In this document: positions 27,301 to 38,100 of the stretch, piece after piece
How positions within the stretch are numbered: the first letter of the stretch is position 1
Layout of the letters: every line of letters begins with the position of its first letter
Source: Telopea speciosissima
Taxonomy: Eukaryota > Streptophyta > Magnoliopsida > Proteales > Proteaceae
Direction of reading: 5' to 3'
NCBI RefSeq assembly: GCF_018873765.1
Contig: NC_057920.1
Span: forward strand, 6,461,307 to 6,525,306
Length of the DNA: 64,000 bases
The notes under the pieces: model-generated
Told to the model about the DNA's origin: nothing
Database searches by the model: none
The model's input: the letters and a program-made list of their open reading frames with translations, nothing else
Position numbers and translations under genes: made by a program

Positions 27301-29580
27301 TCTCAAAGAAGGTCAGGTTGTTACGCATTTGGCACCTCCAAGGATGTCAACGAGAAAAATCCTACGTATTTTTGGGATTCTTCAAAAAAAATTTGGGTTC
27401 AAGTTCTGGTCTTGCAGTAGAAATTTCCTTGTTCCATCAAAATTTATTGAATTTTGTCAAAATTTGGTGAAAAACACATATTAGAGGTATTATTTTAAGC
27501 ATTTCTATTGAACAAAAAGAGAAAAATGAGACGGATCTTGTGAAATATTTCCCTGAAATTGACAGAACTATGCTACAGAAATCAAGGGTATGAGGTTTTA
27601 ATTTTGTTCCAAATTTGAACCATGCTTCTCGATTTAGACTGCAGCAGCAGTTGCTTTGCCTGGTGGCTAGACCTGCCATTTGGCTGATCACTGGCTGAGA
27701 CAAACTGCGACGTTGTGTATTCATAATCTGTTGCAGAGGAGGAGGCCCATGGCACCCCAAGAATTTTATAGGACCCTTCATATATGTCTATGTTCCTTAA
27801 ACAAATGTGCTAATTAATATTCATTTGTATAGGGTGGTCCACAGCCCGCTCACATGATTTTCACTGAGCTTTGTGCGCCTGAAGTTGAATAATTAAGTGT
27901 GGGGCTCCACCTTCAATTTCATTTCTAAAGCCCAGCCCAAGGCCCATGCTGTAGCTAATCGCATTTGTGTCTTCGTTTTTCTTTAAATTACATTTTTAGT
28001 AAGGGAAATGAATTCCTTAACTGGCAGTAACGAAATTGCTTCTGTTACTGGCATTAATTTTACCATGAGGCAGTTTAGTTGGAACTCAAGCTCTATGGAC
28101 ATGTTGTCCACATCATCTCCACTTGCATAATGTGTTTCAGCTTAATCAGTAGACCTCATCATTGTCAAAATAAAGGTTTGAAAAGAAATTTTTATTTTAT
28201 ATTTTTTGAAAAACGATTATATGGTTAAGGTATTTTAATATATTGGGACAGCACAAAAAAAGGGAGGGGGAGGGGGAAAGAGTCCCATATATTGTAGAGG
28301 ATACTATCTATCCAATGGACCAAATGATGAAATCAGCCCTCCATGTGGTTAACATGGGTGCCAGTAACAAAAACCGTTTCATTGATTGTTGCCAACTAAC
28401 CAAGCTCCCCATTGTGGTAACTGGGCCAACCCCTTAGGTTACTCATATGAAATTTTTCGGTCCATCTCTACTATATGGTCCACCATGCATGAACTCTTTA
28501 TCCTAGTACCCTTACCCTTGTGCTTTGACCTTTTGAACTGTCAAAATGTTGTTGCAAATTGATTTATCACATGTAGTGTAATGCTTTCAAATTCAAACTT
28601 ACCATATGAGCAACCCATTGATATTGTACATGTCAAAAATCATGCCTAATCTAAGATATGAACGTGCAAATACGTTTCAGGGTTGTCCAAGCTAACATCT
28701 GATCCCAGACAAACTATCAGGAGGAGCGCTCTGGAAGTTCTCTTTAATATTCTAAAGGATCATGGACACACATTCTCACAGCCCTTTTGGCTCGGTGTTT
28801 TCAGATCTGTCATTCTTCCCATATTCAGTAACTCCAAAGGGAAAGGAGAAACAAATAACATTCATGATGGCAGGTTTTCATCAGATTCTAAATCCCCACA
28901 ACCTGTGGAAAGTCCATCGAATTCGGAAATTCTTACTGAGGCAGCTCAGTATTTAGTGGATCTGTTTGTTAGTTTCTTTGATTCGGTGCGTTCTCAGCTG
29001 CCAAGTGTTGTATCAGTACTCACAGGGTTCATTAGCAGTCCTGTTCAGAGTCCTGCTAGCACTGGTGTAGCTGCGCTCCAACGTTTGGCAGGTGACTTGG
29101 GTGACAGACTTTCTGACGAGGAATGGGGAGAAATATTTATGCGCTTGAAAGAAGCAGCTGCATATACTCTGCCTGAAATTTTAAGGGTTCTCAAAACCAT
29201 GGACGACATCGAGGTGTCTGATGATTCACAAACTCATACAGATATGGAGTTATTTTCTGACCATGAAATTATCAATGATGATCTTGAGGATGATAGTCTG
29301 CAAATTGCCTCGTATGTCCTTTCTAGAGTGAAGGGTCATATAGCTGTTCAATTACTCATAATACAGGTATCTGTACTTTTGTGTGTTTGTTTGTTTCTGT
29401 TTGTTTTTAATATCTATAAATGGGTTTCCTAGTTCATTTAAGTAGAAAAGCTTCTCTACATGGGTCACCTATTTGAGCCACCCAGAGGGCGGTTGTTGCA
29501 TTTAGACCATTGGATAGATAGGGGGACCATCTCGTTTTTCATGGTCCACCTCAATTGTATTGCCCATGCCAATTAACGTC

Positions 29581-29620
<40 letters not shown>

Positions 29621-30477
29621 CTTGGGGGGGGGGGGGGGGGAGGGGAAGATAAAAACTTGATGATGTTAGAACCCATAGCTGGGTTTTAAAGCATGAGTAT
29701 CTAGTATCTACCCTCTACCCTCTACCCTGGCCCATCATCTTCTTCTGTATTACACTAAGATGTCAGTTCTACATCATTCTATTAAAGATTCTTTTGACAA
29801 CATTTGAGAAAGATGCTTTCATCTGTATTGCACTAAAATATCAATGCTTTGCTATATTTGTTTGACAGGTCATAACTGAGCTTTATAAGGCACACCATCA
29901 ATTGTTAGCAGCAGCCAACATCACAGTCCTTCTGGAGATATTTTCATCTGTTACTTCTCATGCTCACAAACTTAACTCTGAAACCATCCTACAGGTGAAG
30001 CTGAGGAAAGTATGCTCAATCTTGGAGATTTCTGACCCTCCAATAGTTCATTTTGAAAATGAGTCATACCAGAGCTACCTCAATTTTTTGCATAGTATAC
30101 TCACAGACAACCCATCTCTCTATGAAAGGATGAACATAGAACCCCAACTTGTGGCAGTATGTGAAGAAATATTGCAAAAATACTTGAATTGTTCAGGTTG
30201 TCAGTCCAAACAGACACCGGGTAACCAACCGGTGCCATGCTGGAGACTTCCATTGGGTTCAGCAAAGAAGGAAGAATTGGCTGCTCGAACTCCATTGACT
30301 GTACTAGCGTTGCAGGTATTGAGTGGTTTGGAAAGGGATTCTTTTCGAAGATGTGTGACGCATTTCTTTCCTTTGTTAGTAGATTTAGTGCAAAGTGAAC
30401 ACAGCTCCGGAGAAGTGCTGCATGTTCTAAGCCATATGTTCCAATCATGTATAGGACCAATAATAATGGGCTTGTGA
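9359..30477 (+). CDS. BIG1: BIG1-type ARF guanine-nucleotide exchange factor (Sec7 family), 11 exons, 1723 aa
   Basis: Exons: 9359-10410, 18313-18630, 20505-20832, 21119-21541, 22083-22375, 22843-23116, 23508-24013, 24599-24920, 25600-25960, 28681-29366, 29869-30477. All phases join to one 5172-nt frame. The large ARF-GEF loads GTP on ARF1-class GTPases at the trans-Golgi network for secretion and recycling. The N-terminal DCB region starts [14 protein letters not shown], then [13 protein letters not shown]. The HUS box NYDCD is at about residues 444-448. The Sec7 domain spans about 557-745, with the catalytic glutamate at about 656 ([12 protein letters not shown]) and [17 protein letters not shown] at about 685-701. 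The C-terminal HDS repeats follow. Length and sequence fit Arabidopsis BIG1 (about 1690 aa) better than BIG2-4 or BIG5. Intron 1 uses a GC donor. No stops or frameshifts were found, so the gene looks functional. Confidence 0.95.
11150..11196. mobile_element. Micro-insertion with 16-bp target duplication
   Basis: A 15-nt insert, CTATCAAAAGAAATA (11166-11180), is flanked by GGATTGAGACATTTTT (11150-11165) and GGATTGGGACATTTTT (11181-11196), which differ at one base. The form suggests an almost completely 5'-truncated retro-insertion. A simple tandem duplication is less likely because the insert is unrelated to the flanks. Confidence 0.5.
11938..12165 (+). mobile_element. tRNA-derived SINE, split by a MITE
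   Basis: A tRNA-like head (GGTTGTTCAGTTGGCAAATA, resembling an A box) is followed by a B-box-like region (AGGTCATAAGTTCAAC) interrupted at 11999. The sequence resumes at 12108 and runs through GCTCCTTGGGGCC to an A-tail at 12139-12165. Taking out the 109-bp insert restores one continuous unit with spacing typical of tRNA-derived SINEs. The exact left end and the SINE's own target duplication were not resolved. Confidence 0.55.
11999..12107. mobile_element. MITE with ATAGTTGT..AAGGCG inverted ends, copy 1
   Basis: A 109-bp insert is bounded by exact 8-bp repeats AGTTCAAC (11991-11998 and 12108-12115). The left end ATAGTTGTAAAGGCG and the right end CGCCGTGACAACTAT are imperfect inverted repeats; an extra TTGATTG follows the right end. 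The inside is GC-rich with CCTTGG/GCCTAG motifs. The same unit occurs at 15395-15501. An 8-bp duplication suggests a hAT- or Mutator-mobilised element. No coding capacity. Confidence 0.65.
12297..12351 (-). mobile_element. RTE LINE fragment (antisense), left of solo LTR
   Basis: ATCAGCTCTAATATGATCAT followed by TCCCTACTTTATC is the reverse complement of the RTE C-terminal coding stretch seen at 13075-13135. It ends exactly at the solo LTR that begins at 12352. Confidence 0.65.
12352..13051 (-). mobile_element. Solo LTR, family A, copy 1 (700 bp)
   Basis: Ends are TAATG (12352) and CATCA (13051), flanked by the 5-bp target duplication TTATC (12347-12351 and 13052-13056). A reverse-strand TATAAATA lies near 12645-12655, so transcription would run leftward. 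Related copies lie at 38059-38692 and 63167-63988. No internal region or second LTR is attached, as expected for LTR-LTR recombination. Confidence 0.8.
13052..13402 (+). mobile_element. RTE LINE 3' fragment
   Basis: After 17 nt of antisense RTE (TTATCCTTCCTAGTTTT), plus-strand RTE code begins near 13070 and runs to the 3' tail: [13 protein letters not shown] code, then RGKPACRKD, then ATCCATGTAGCCGACC and (TTG)n at 13392-13402. Coding similarity is to the C-terminal part of the RTE reverse-transcriptase protein. Stops are frequent. Confidence 0.75.
13403..13610 (-). repeat. Dispersed repeat B, inverted relative to 19245-19430
   Basis: Motifs GTGTAATCAT, CCCTGAAGTTTCAGG, GGCACCAAAATAG and GTTGAAATTCCACTGAAATC occur in the same order, reverse-complemented, at 19245-19430. 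No coding potential. Class unknown. Confidence 0.6.
13795..14580 (+). mobile_element. RTE LINE fragment with internal deletion
   Basis: Code like [20 protein letters not shown] (13810-13870) is the reverse-transcriptase region of plant RTE elements. It jumps near 14040 directly to the C-terminal part (RTIMTPAMMYG-like, [19 protein letters not shown]), so the catalytic FADD portion is deleted. The end at 14545-14580 resembles the RTE tail (AAGATCCATGTGGTCG). Stops are frequent. Confidence 0.75.
14735..15545 (+). mobile_element. RTE LINE fragment interrupted by a MITE
   Basis: A tail motif GATCCATGTAGCTGACCCCA (14738) is followed at 14783 by reverse-transcriptase code with [17 protein letters not shown] and later [13 protein letters not shown]. 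The reading is cut at 15394 by a 107-bp MITE and resumes at 15502 with code for RKDKI-type residues. Multiple stops. Probably a composite of two copies joined at about 14783. Confidence 0.7.
15395..15501. mobile_element. MITE with CATAGTTGTCAAGG inverted ends, copy 2
   Basis: The left end CATAGTTGTCAAGG and the right end (CCTTGACAAATGACTACTATG reversed) match apart from a 6-nt gap. The insert splits an RTE coding stretch that is continuous in sibling copies, with near repeats GGTAAAAC / GGGTAAAC at the borders. It resembles copy 1 at 11999-12107 in length (107 and 109 bp) and core (GTCGCCTTGATTTT, GGGTCGCCTAG). Confidence 0.65.
15640..16200 (+). mobile_element. Two further RTE LINE fragments
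   Basis: 15650-15830 matches the RTE stretch around GGTTCAATCATGGATAAAGA. 15975-16200 matches the RTE 3' end and finishes with TGTAGCCAACCTCATTTAG, then a GAGTT repeat (16177-16198) in place of the usual (TTG)n. Between them, 15830-15975 is unrelated DNA. Confidence 0.65.
16215..16595. repeat. GATACGATAC-rich dispersed element
   Basis: Both ends carry repeats of GATACGATA(C/T) and its complement (TGATACGTATCTTATCGTAC near 16255; CTGATACGATAC near 16527 and 16558). The middle is AT-rich. The arrangement suggests a short non-coding repeat with partly self-complementary ends. Class unknown. Confidence 0.45.
18631..20504 (+). other. BIG1 intron 2
   Basis: 1.9 kb with donor GTATTA and acceptor TTTGCAG. 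It holds a G-run at 18669-18682, CCTAGG-rich short repeats at 18748-18840 and dispersed repeat B at 19245-19430. No coding sequence. Confidence 0.8.
19245..19430 (+). repeat. Dispersed repeat B, second copy
   Basis: Shares with 13403-13610, in opposite orientation, the motifs GAAATCGACAT, TTTTGGTGC, CCTGAAACTTCAGGG and ATGATTACAC. The two copies face each other about 5.6 kb apart within the BIG1 gene. Confidence 0.6.
24276..24333. repeat. (TA)n microsatellite in BIG1 intron 7
   Basis: An uninterrupted TA dinucleotide run of 58 bp. Probably length-variable. Confidence 0.95.
25961..28680 (+). other. BIG1 intron 9 (2.7 kb)
   Basis: Donor GTAACT, acceptor ACGTTTCAG. AT-rich with no recognised element. 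A repeated TGCAGTTTCGG motif occurs at 26440 and 26513, and a purine-rich G-tract at 28256-28282. No exon-like frame. Confidence 0.7.
29583..29641. repeat. (TC)n plus G homopolymer in BIG1 intron 10
   Basis: A CT-dinucleotide run (29583-29615) is followed by CTTTTTCTT and a run of about 17 G. Low-complexity and prone to length error. Confidence 0.9.
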
Positions 30478-33340
30478 TATATATATGTATAATTCAATTA
30501 TTTCTTGCATATTCATTAAAGTTAAAAATTTCTTTACCTGTTTTTTATCATTTCAATCGGCTGTAGCATAGGCCATCATGTTTTATTTTACTTTTGTAGA
30601 ATATACAGAGACTGGGCCTTACTTTTTGATTGTACAGGAAATTAAGTTCATATGTACTGAAGGTTTCTTCATCTTGGGAAATCACTATATCCTGTTTTAG
30701 AGTTTCACACCATCAGATCGATTAAGTATGTTTCTCCCTATCCAAGGCTATCTTGACCTTAAGAGTATAGTCTTTGTCGCATAAACATCGTCTTCTCAAG
30801 GACTATTTCACCCCTTAGTACACATTATACATCAGGTCAGATCAGTCAAGCCTAGTTGTAGAGCATTGTTGTCAAGTATTAGTCCCGTTATGTCTCGCAG
30901 GCCGTTCTACCTTGACTCTGATTTCCCTCTTCCTCCCTGCCATATAGAGTTGATTAAGTCATGGTCTCCTTCGTAATTAGAAGTTACAATTTCCTCTCAC
31001 AGGCTAATGTGGCCCTAAGCTATTCAGAGGCCACCATAGATTGAGTTTGTACTCTTTATGTAGAAGTTAAATCTATTAACCTCGTCAAAGGATGTTCAAT
31101 TAGAATATTGCCCTAAATTTCATCAGAATTAGCCTATCCTGAATTAGGAGTTACAACTGGAAATGCATGTTTCTGTCACAAGGTGAATCATCTATCTTAG
31201 GGCATATTGCTCTGAAAATTAAAGATGTGTTGCATATATATTCCCAAAGAAGCATTGTGACCACAGCTGAATGACAATCTTAGCTTAAAATGCAACTTCT
31301 CATTGGAGTGAGTCTTCCTCCAAAGTAAACATTTGCTGAAGCAAGTCTCTTACTAATGTGAGCCTCTTAACAAAAAGGCGAACCTCTGCTCGAAAGAAGC
31401 CTCTTTTGCCATAGCAAGTCGTCTTAGTCCCAAAGCTAGCTTCTTGAAGAAATGAGATCTCTCAGATAGACGGTGAATCTCTTACCAAAGGTAACCGTTG
31501 GGAACGTGAATTGTCCTCCCGGTAGGTACAACATTTCAAAACTCAAATCAACAGAAAGGGTAGATAGATCATGGTTACCTTAAGACCCATTTTTTGGAAC
31601 ACGTTTGAAACAGAACATGTATGTGACGTCACGTCCTTTTTTTGCTTTTTTGGAATGAAACGGAAAAAAAAAACCCAAATAAACATATTGAAAGTGATTT
31701 TTTTTTTTTTGGGAACTAAAACAAAAAAAAAAAAAAAACCCTACATAATATTTAATAACAACTCTCGATTCTCTCTATTGTCACCACCACCTCCACCATC
31801 GCCCAATTAATATGCATTTCATACATGTGTTTCTCTTTTTTTTTTTGTGGTAGAAATGTTTTCTTTTTCAATTGTACCTTAGAACATTTTCTTGTACATT
31901 GTATTCCAAATTAACAGAAACATAAAAAAAATATTTATGACTGCGAAATACTAATTTGGAACAAAAACTTGTCATACATATCCGTAGTCAATGCATTTTC
32001 CCTCTCACTATCTCCCTAATTTTGTCATTTGAGATCACATCTCATATCTCAAGATTTCAATCCAATGGAGATGCTCCCAATAATAATTGTCAACTCAATA
32101 TGCTACCATAATGGGTAAAACAAAATTGGGAAGGGGTAGGATCTCATTGAGATTTTACCCACCATGCTATATATTAGTTAAGGCTGGGTTGTTGTTGTTG
32201 GTGCTATATATTAGTAGTGTAATATTTACTAACACATACATAACAAGGGAGTGTATCCAAAATCTCCCCATTTTAATAGATAATTATGTATCAATCATTT
32301 CACTAAACAATATTGTATAATAGACCTATAGGCATGTATTTATTTACTGTTAAATCCCAATTTTTTCCAAAATGCAATTACAGAGATTCTGTAATTCCGT
32401 TTGGAACTTTAAAACATTTTCAAAAATGTTAGATATTCTCTTTCATTAATATTCTCCCAATTGGAGCAGTGTACCATATTGGATGTCTCATTCGAATACA
32501 GCCAAACATTGCAAATCTCATACACCAACCATTGGTGCGCCAAAATTCACAAAAACTAACAATGAGAAGTTAAGGTGATCTGGTTCAAAGGAGCCTCGAA
32601 CAATATTCTATTTTTGCAAGTTCTTCTCTTTTAATGGGTGAACCTTGGCACAATGATTTAGTTGTGCTATTACAACCAACAGGTTACCGGAAACAAGAGC
32701 CTCGTGCACTGTGATGCTATCTTTTTTTATTTAAATTCCTTTCTTTTCATAAAAAAAATCATGTCATTTTGTTTCGATCATCAATGGTACCATCTCTAGG
32801 ACATCACAAAGAAAGGTTTTTTCTTGATCAACAATAGAATCTTCTCTGCATTTCCTTTCTTTTTTATAATTAGGAATCTGTGTCATGGTAGTAACCTCTA
32901 CACACCCAATTTAGGTGCCAATGACAAATTAAATGGGGCTCAAGTTCCTTGTTGACACAACGTTTCAGATCTATCAGAGTTTGCTAAAAAGACAAAAAAA
33001 TTAAAAAAATTATATAATCTTTGAAAATCCAAGGAGAGTGCCCAGTAGAGCTTGGAGTACTGTAAACATGCATCACCAGAGAGTATTTAATTGATGGATT
33101 TACTCCAAAATTTTACATGTGACTAATCAAAACCATGACTCTCTCTAACAGTTAAAATAGCCGATTGAAGTGTATAATCCATTTTTCTTTTTAATTTCTC
33201 AGAAAAAATATGATATAACTAGCTGGGTCCTTCTAGGTGTCATTATACCTAATACAATATATCACTTCACTATTTGCTACTTGACAGAACATGCATTTAG
33301 TCCATGTGAAAGCCATATTTTAGTACAAATTAAAAAAGGA
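30478..33340. other. BIG1 3' flank and intergenic DNA, no gene
   Basis: The first few hundred bases should contain the BIG1 3' UTR. The rest is AT-rich without coding similarity. Homopolymer tracts lie at 31660-31740, and a very small RTE insertion at 32165-32215 is listed separately. Confidence 0.6.
32165..32215 (+). mobile_element. 23-nt RTE tail insertion with 14-bp target duplication
   Basis: TGCTATATATTAGT occurs exactly at 32165-32178 and again at 32202-32215. Between them are 23 nt, TAAGGCTGGG followed by TTG repeats, which match the last bases of the RTE element. This is the extreme of 5' truncation by target-primed reverse transcription. Confidence 0.85.
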
Positions 33341-33349
33341 AAGTTGCTT

Positions 33350-33650
33350 AAACTCTATTTCAAAGTTTTAAAGAAAATTACAAAAATACCATCAAATGGT
33401 GATGAATATAATAAAATCAAGGGATTTCTGGGCAAAATCCAATATATTACTAAGTTCTTATCACAGTTAACTTTGACTATATTTTCTACCCAAAAAAAAA
33501 AAACCCTGTGACGATGTTAAGCGATCTTCAAATTACTGAAAAAAGATCAATCCAAGAAGTGGAATCCTCATTGTCAGCTGGCATTTGATCATATCAAAGA
33601 ATATCTGACAAATCCACTACACGTGGAGGGTACCAGTACATGGAGGTGAT
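33350..33650 (+). pseudogene. Ty3-type retrotransposon remnant (RT to RNase H linker)
   Basis: Code for IKGFLGKIQYITKFLSQLT (33410-33470), then after a frameshift AIFKLLKKDQSKKW and HCQLAFDHIKEYLTNP (33521-33620), matches the region after the reverse transcriptase of plant Ty3 elements. A poly-A tract at 33491-33503 sits at the frame break. No other domains were found nearby. Confidence 0.75.
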
Positions 33651-33659
33651 CTCAACTCA

Positions 33660-35124
33660 ATGCACCCCATAAGACTTGAATCACCAAAGTGGTGATTTCC
33701 CAAAGAGAGTTTCTCCAACCTATTTCTTCTGATAATATTAAGCAAGAGACTAGTCTCATTATTGCTCGTCTCAGGTCAACCAAATACACCAAAGGCCTGA
33801 TAAACATTCTCAAAAGGACTAACAAAGATCCCTTATTACCTAATCCGACACATGTTCCAAGACACTTAAAGAGTAATCTAAATTACATGGATTTCAGTGA
33901 GGACCAATAAATAGAAACATTAATCCAACAATAAATACAGCTATACGCAGGACTATTAAATACAGTGCAAGACCCACCCTCCACACAATTAGGGACCGAC
34001 TCCTATACACCCAAATCCTGGGTCTACATCAAAGAATCATATTTTGATTCTACATGATGGATTTACCACAAGTTTTCTCCTACATGGTTGCTGGAAACCA
34101 CATTCCAGCATGCACCAATTCATATTCCGCCAGCAATCTCAATTCCGGCAGGAAATGAGGGTTTTACAGACACTATGGAAACAGAGGAGCGATCCATGCC
34201 CCTTCCTGTTCCTGGCTCCAGCAACTGGAGCACACGACATCTGACTTTTGTGCTATCTCCGTGACCATGACTACGGATGACCTGCAAAAACCACAGTGCT
34301 AATGTTATTTAGAACTTTCACAACAGGAAACCTTAAATGTAAAAAAAGAAAATGTACACTTTGGTCCATCTATTTAAATCAACATTAGGAAATTGAAACA
34401 TCTGCACATCCCCAATGTAATTGAACTTGAGGCAACCTGCTCGCAGAGTGAAACTGACAATATATCGAATTCCCTATAGCAAGTGTAGTGTCCTCTAATA
34501 TTTCTCACAGAACCAGGTGTTTAGTGTAGGGTAGTTCAGAGAGAACAGTAACTACATTACATAATGGGGAAATCTTCCCCCATGGCTTGAAAGATGTTCA
34601 GGACTTCTCATCTCACAAAAATGTGGTGCAACTGCTGCAAAAACAATGAGTTTTCATGCTTCTCAATTTGGGTGAGGAATCAAACTAATTGAGCAATGAG
34701 TATTCAGAATTTGTAGAGTGAGAATGGTGGATACCATCCTGTAAGAAGCGAATCACTAGTCTGCCAGACCACCATTTACAGTCTGTCCATTATTAGGTAC
34801 CAGAAATTTCTTCCAATAACTTCAAACTTGAAAGCATAAATTGACCGGACTGAGGCTGTTAGTAAAACTATATCTTATGCTGTAAAAACTATATCTCAAT
34901 ATTGTTGGAATGAGATTGTACCTCTAGAATGCAAAGATAATAACTTGCAAGGCTAGATTCGAAGCCCGCCACTCAAGTAGCAGTACTGCTGCTCTTAGTC
35001 CTGCTGCAATCTAAGGATACCTGCAGATAAAAACAACTTTACACAGTTAAGTTTATATTCCTAACTAGTTGAGAGAGAGAGATCAGTTTCCAAACCTCAA
35101 GATGCAACTCATTTGATCTACCCC
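33660..35124. other. Intergenic DNA and probable 3' UTR of the RRM gene
   Basis: No coding similarity. On the minus strand, CTGCAG at about 35020 after a T-rich tract could be an acceptor of a 3'-UTR intron; this is weak. The 3' end of the RRM transcript is unknown. Confidence 0.4.
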
Positions 35125-38100
35125 TCAACCTGCCGTTTGGTCTGAACCACTAGCGTGGGTGAACTTAGGAGAATGAGCAGGAACCATGAAATGCGGCTGT
35201 GATAGAACTGGTGCTGCTACACCTGATAAATCCAAGAAAGTCACTTAATTGAAAGTCACATGCATAGATCACGCTGAGCCCTTACCAGGCCAATTCCTCA
35301 CCCTCCCAATTTTGGGTAAGACGTTCATAAACAGCTAGACAACCAATTTATGACTACATTATTCTTGTTTGATCAGGAAATACACATGCATGCACGAAAG
35401 TTGTCTTAATCCTTTTTAATAATATCACCTCAATATGTAATATTCTTACTATATTAAATTATTAATGTACTTAGAATAAACCTTCGCAGAGTGGTGTTAC
35501 AGTAACTAATATTTTGGTTCCAAGTTCAATAGGGAAGGCTTGATTTTATAACAAGAAATGGTGTTAAACCCATGGCGATCCGACCTTCTACTGTAACTCT
35601 ATTTTCATGCTCATCCATCTGGACCACCAAGCAAATTGAACCACCTCCTGGATCAAGGGCAACCAAAATCTGGTTCATATCCGATCCAGTCATCTACTAG
35701 TTAATAGTCATAAAAAGGATCACAAGTTTGGGCCAAGAGAAATAAATGGTGGTCAATCGATTAGGGGCCAAAGAAAGATAGTGCAATCAAAAGTAAGAAT
35801 TGATACTGTTGGTAACTAGGTATGGAGATCATTTGCTTGTATGGCACATGCATGATCCATCCATGCACATGTTCATGTATTTCGGATTGACGGTTGGGTG
35901 GGTAGACAGACAAATGGATGGATGATTTCATCTTTCAGAATGACAGAATCACATCGCCAATTTAACAAGAAGTGACAAGGCTCTTCAGTTCATCCGCAGC
36001 AGACATATGCATCTAATGCAAAAGCATGATCACCATCATTGGATATGGCTTGATCCTCTATTTTGGACCTTTGATTTGTATTTTTGTATCTTGGTTGCGT
36101 TGTAATAAGGCTAGATACATAGGATAGTCTTTGAAAGTAGTAATGTAGGATTTTTATCTTCACAAACTTGTAGGGCCATTTGAGAGAGTTAATCGCTTGC
36201 GATTATAAAGTTCCTCTCTACCCAAAAGTTGTGGCTAGAATTTAGGAGTCTTATCACTATTTAGATTGTTGGAGTCAGTCTCTTTATTTCTTTAGTTTCC
36301 TTATTTGTTTGAATTACTTGTCAAATAGTTAAGTTACTCCAGGTCATAGAAGTTTCTTTTATCTTTTCATTCAATTTAGAATGCTGCCATATCAGCCCAT
36401 CAATATCTTGTTTTATTTTTAATTTATTTAAAGCAATGTAGACCTAAGGCCACCCCCATAATATGGAATGGAATAGAGTAGATGTGTTTTTGAAAATGAG
36501 ACATGTGCTCTCTCTACTCTCTCTCCCTCACGATCTCCTCTCTCTTTTCACTATCATCTCGCTTCTCATTTTCTTCCATCGATCTACGACCACCGACATA
36601 TATCCTTTTGATCTGCATCAACTTGATATCAAAGCAAAACCTAGAAGTAGATCCCATGGATCCCTACGAGAGGTTTATTTTCTTTCGAGAATTCAAGCGA
36701 ATTGGTAACGCTTGCGAATAGTTAATGAGCATCTTGAAGAATGTCAACGACCAGCAACTACGAAGTCAAATGCTGCTGCCCTCACTCAAACCACTGGATG
36801 TTTCCTTCGACAAATTGATCTGAGTCGTTGAACAGTGGGTGGAAGAGCAAGAAGACGAGCCAACAACGATGCAAGACCAAATGGCTCCAATTATCATTGA
36901 AGAACCAGCCATAGAGAAGCATAAACCGGTTCATCTCTTGATCGAATCAGTTGAATTTGTGCTTCCACATTGCAACTTCAGCGACAGACTATTGTTGATT
37001 TTATAACATTGAATAGTGGTCTGATCAATGATTTCATAGGGCTTACAGATGATGGCCGTACGTCTAAGAACCTCCCATTATAAAAAACTCAAGGACGAGT
37101 TTTTTCAAACATAATGCAGACACAGGATGGTAATCTGCTATGGTGGGCTTCACAGAGAGAACAATAGAAGAATTAGAGTTGCACAAGAAGAGAGGAGAAA
37201 TCGCATAAGAAGAAAAGAGGGGGGAGGAAGAGTGCACACGCACACAACCCTCAGGCTACTCAAACCATAAACTCAATTCATTCTTCAAATCTGCCTCCAA
37301 TGATGAGGAATTACATCATATATAAAGAGAAATAAAAGACTCCAAAAAATAAAGACTCCTAATTACTTCCTAAAACTTGGACTAACTAAAATAGAAACTC
37401 AATAAAACTCAAATTGGAAATTTCCCTATAAGTCTAATAGCTACCCCAAAATAAAAGATTACATATCTTTCCCAAATAAAATAAATTCCAAATATCCTAC
37501 TGAATCAAAACATGGTTGGGAACCGGTTCATCTTGGTTTGGATACCCAACTGGGTTTGGGTCGGTCCAAGGTAGTGTATCTGCATCAAAACAAGGAACAA
37601 ATAATGCAGAAGCATTATCACCACCAGTGGATGGGGCTTGCTCCTCTATTTTGGACTTTTGATTTGTATTTTTTGTATCTTGGTTGTATTGTAATGATAT
37701 AGACTAGATACATACAACAACTCAGCCTAATCGCAACTAAATGGGGTCAGCTACACGGATCCTTGCCCTCCAATCAGCTCTATTCAAGGTCATACTTTTT
37801 TACCCAAAAAAAAAAGGTCATGCTTGATACAAGGCCTAAGCTATGAATGTCCTTCCTTGCTACTTCTCCCAAGGTCATTTTAGGTCTGCCCCTGGCTCTT
37901 TTAGTTCATTCAATCTGAATCAAATCACTCCCCCGTATTGGAGCATCCAAAGGCCTCTGTTGAACATGGTCATGCCACCTCAAATGACTTTCTCGTAGCT
38001 TATCATGTATCGGAGCTACTCTCAAACCAGCTCTAATATGATAATTCCTTACTTTATCTGATGTAGATTGAAGCATGAAGAAGAACAACACCCCCCCCCA

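Noticed and set aside
30101..30497. Minus-strand frames of 98-119 codons
   Set aside because: Antisense shadows of the last BIG1 exon, which reads correctly on the plus strand.
33480..33515. Possible micro-insertion CTACCC-A(12) in the Ty3 remnant
   Set aside because: The tail type fits and it sits at the frame break, but a target duplication is not visible; it may be decayed.
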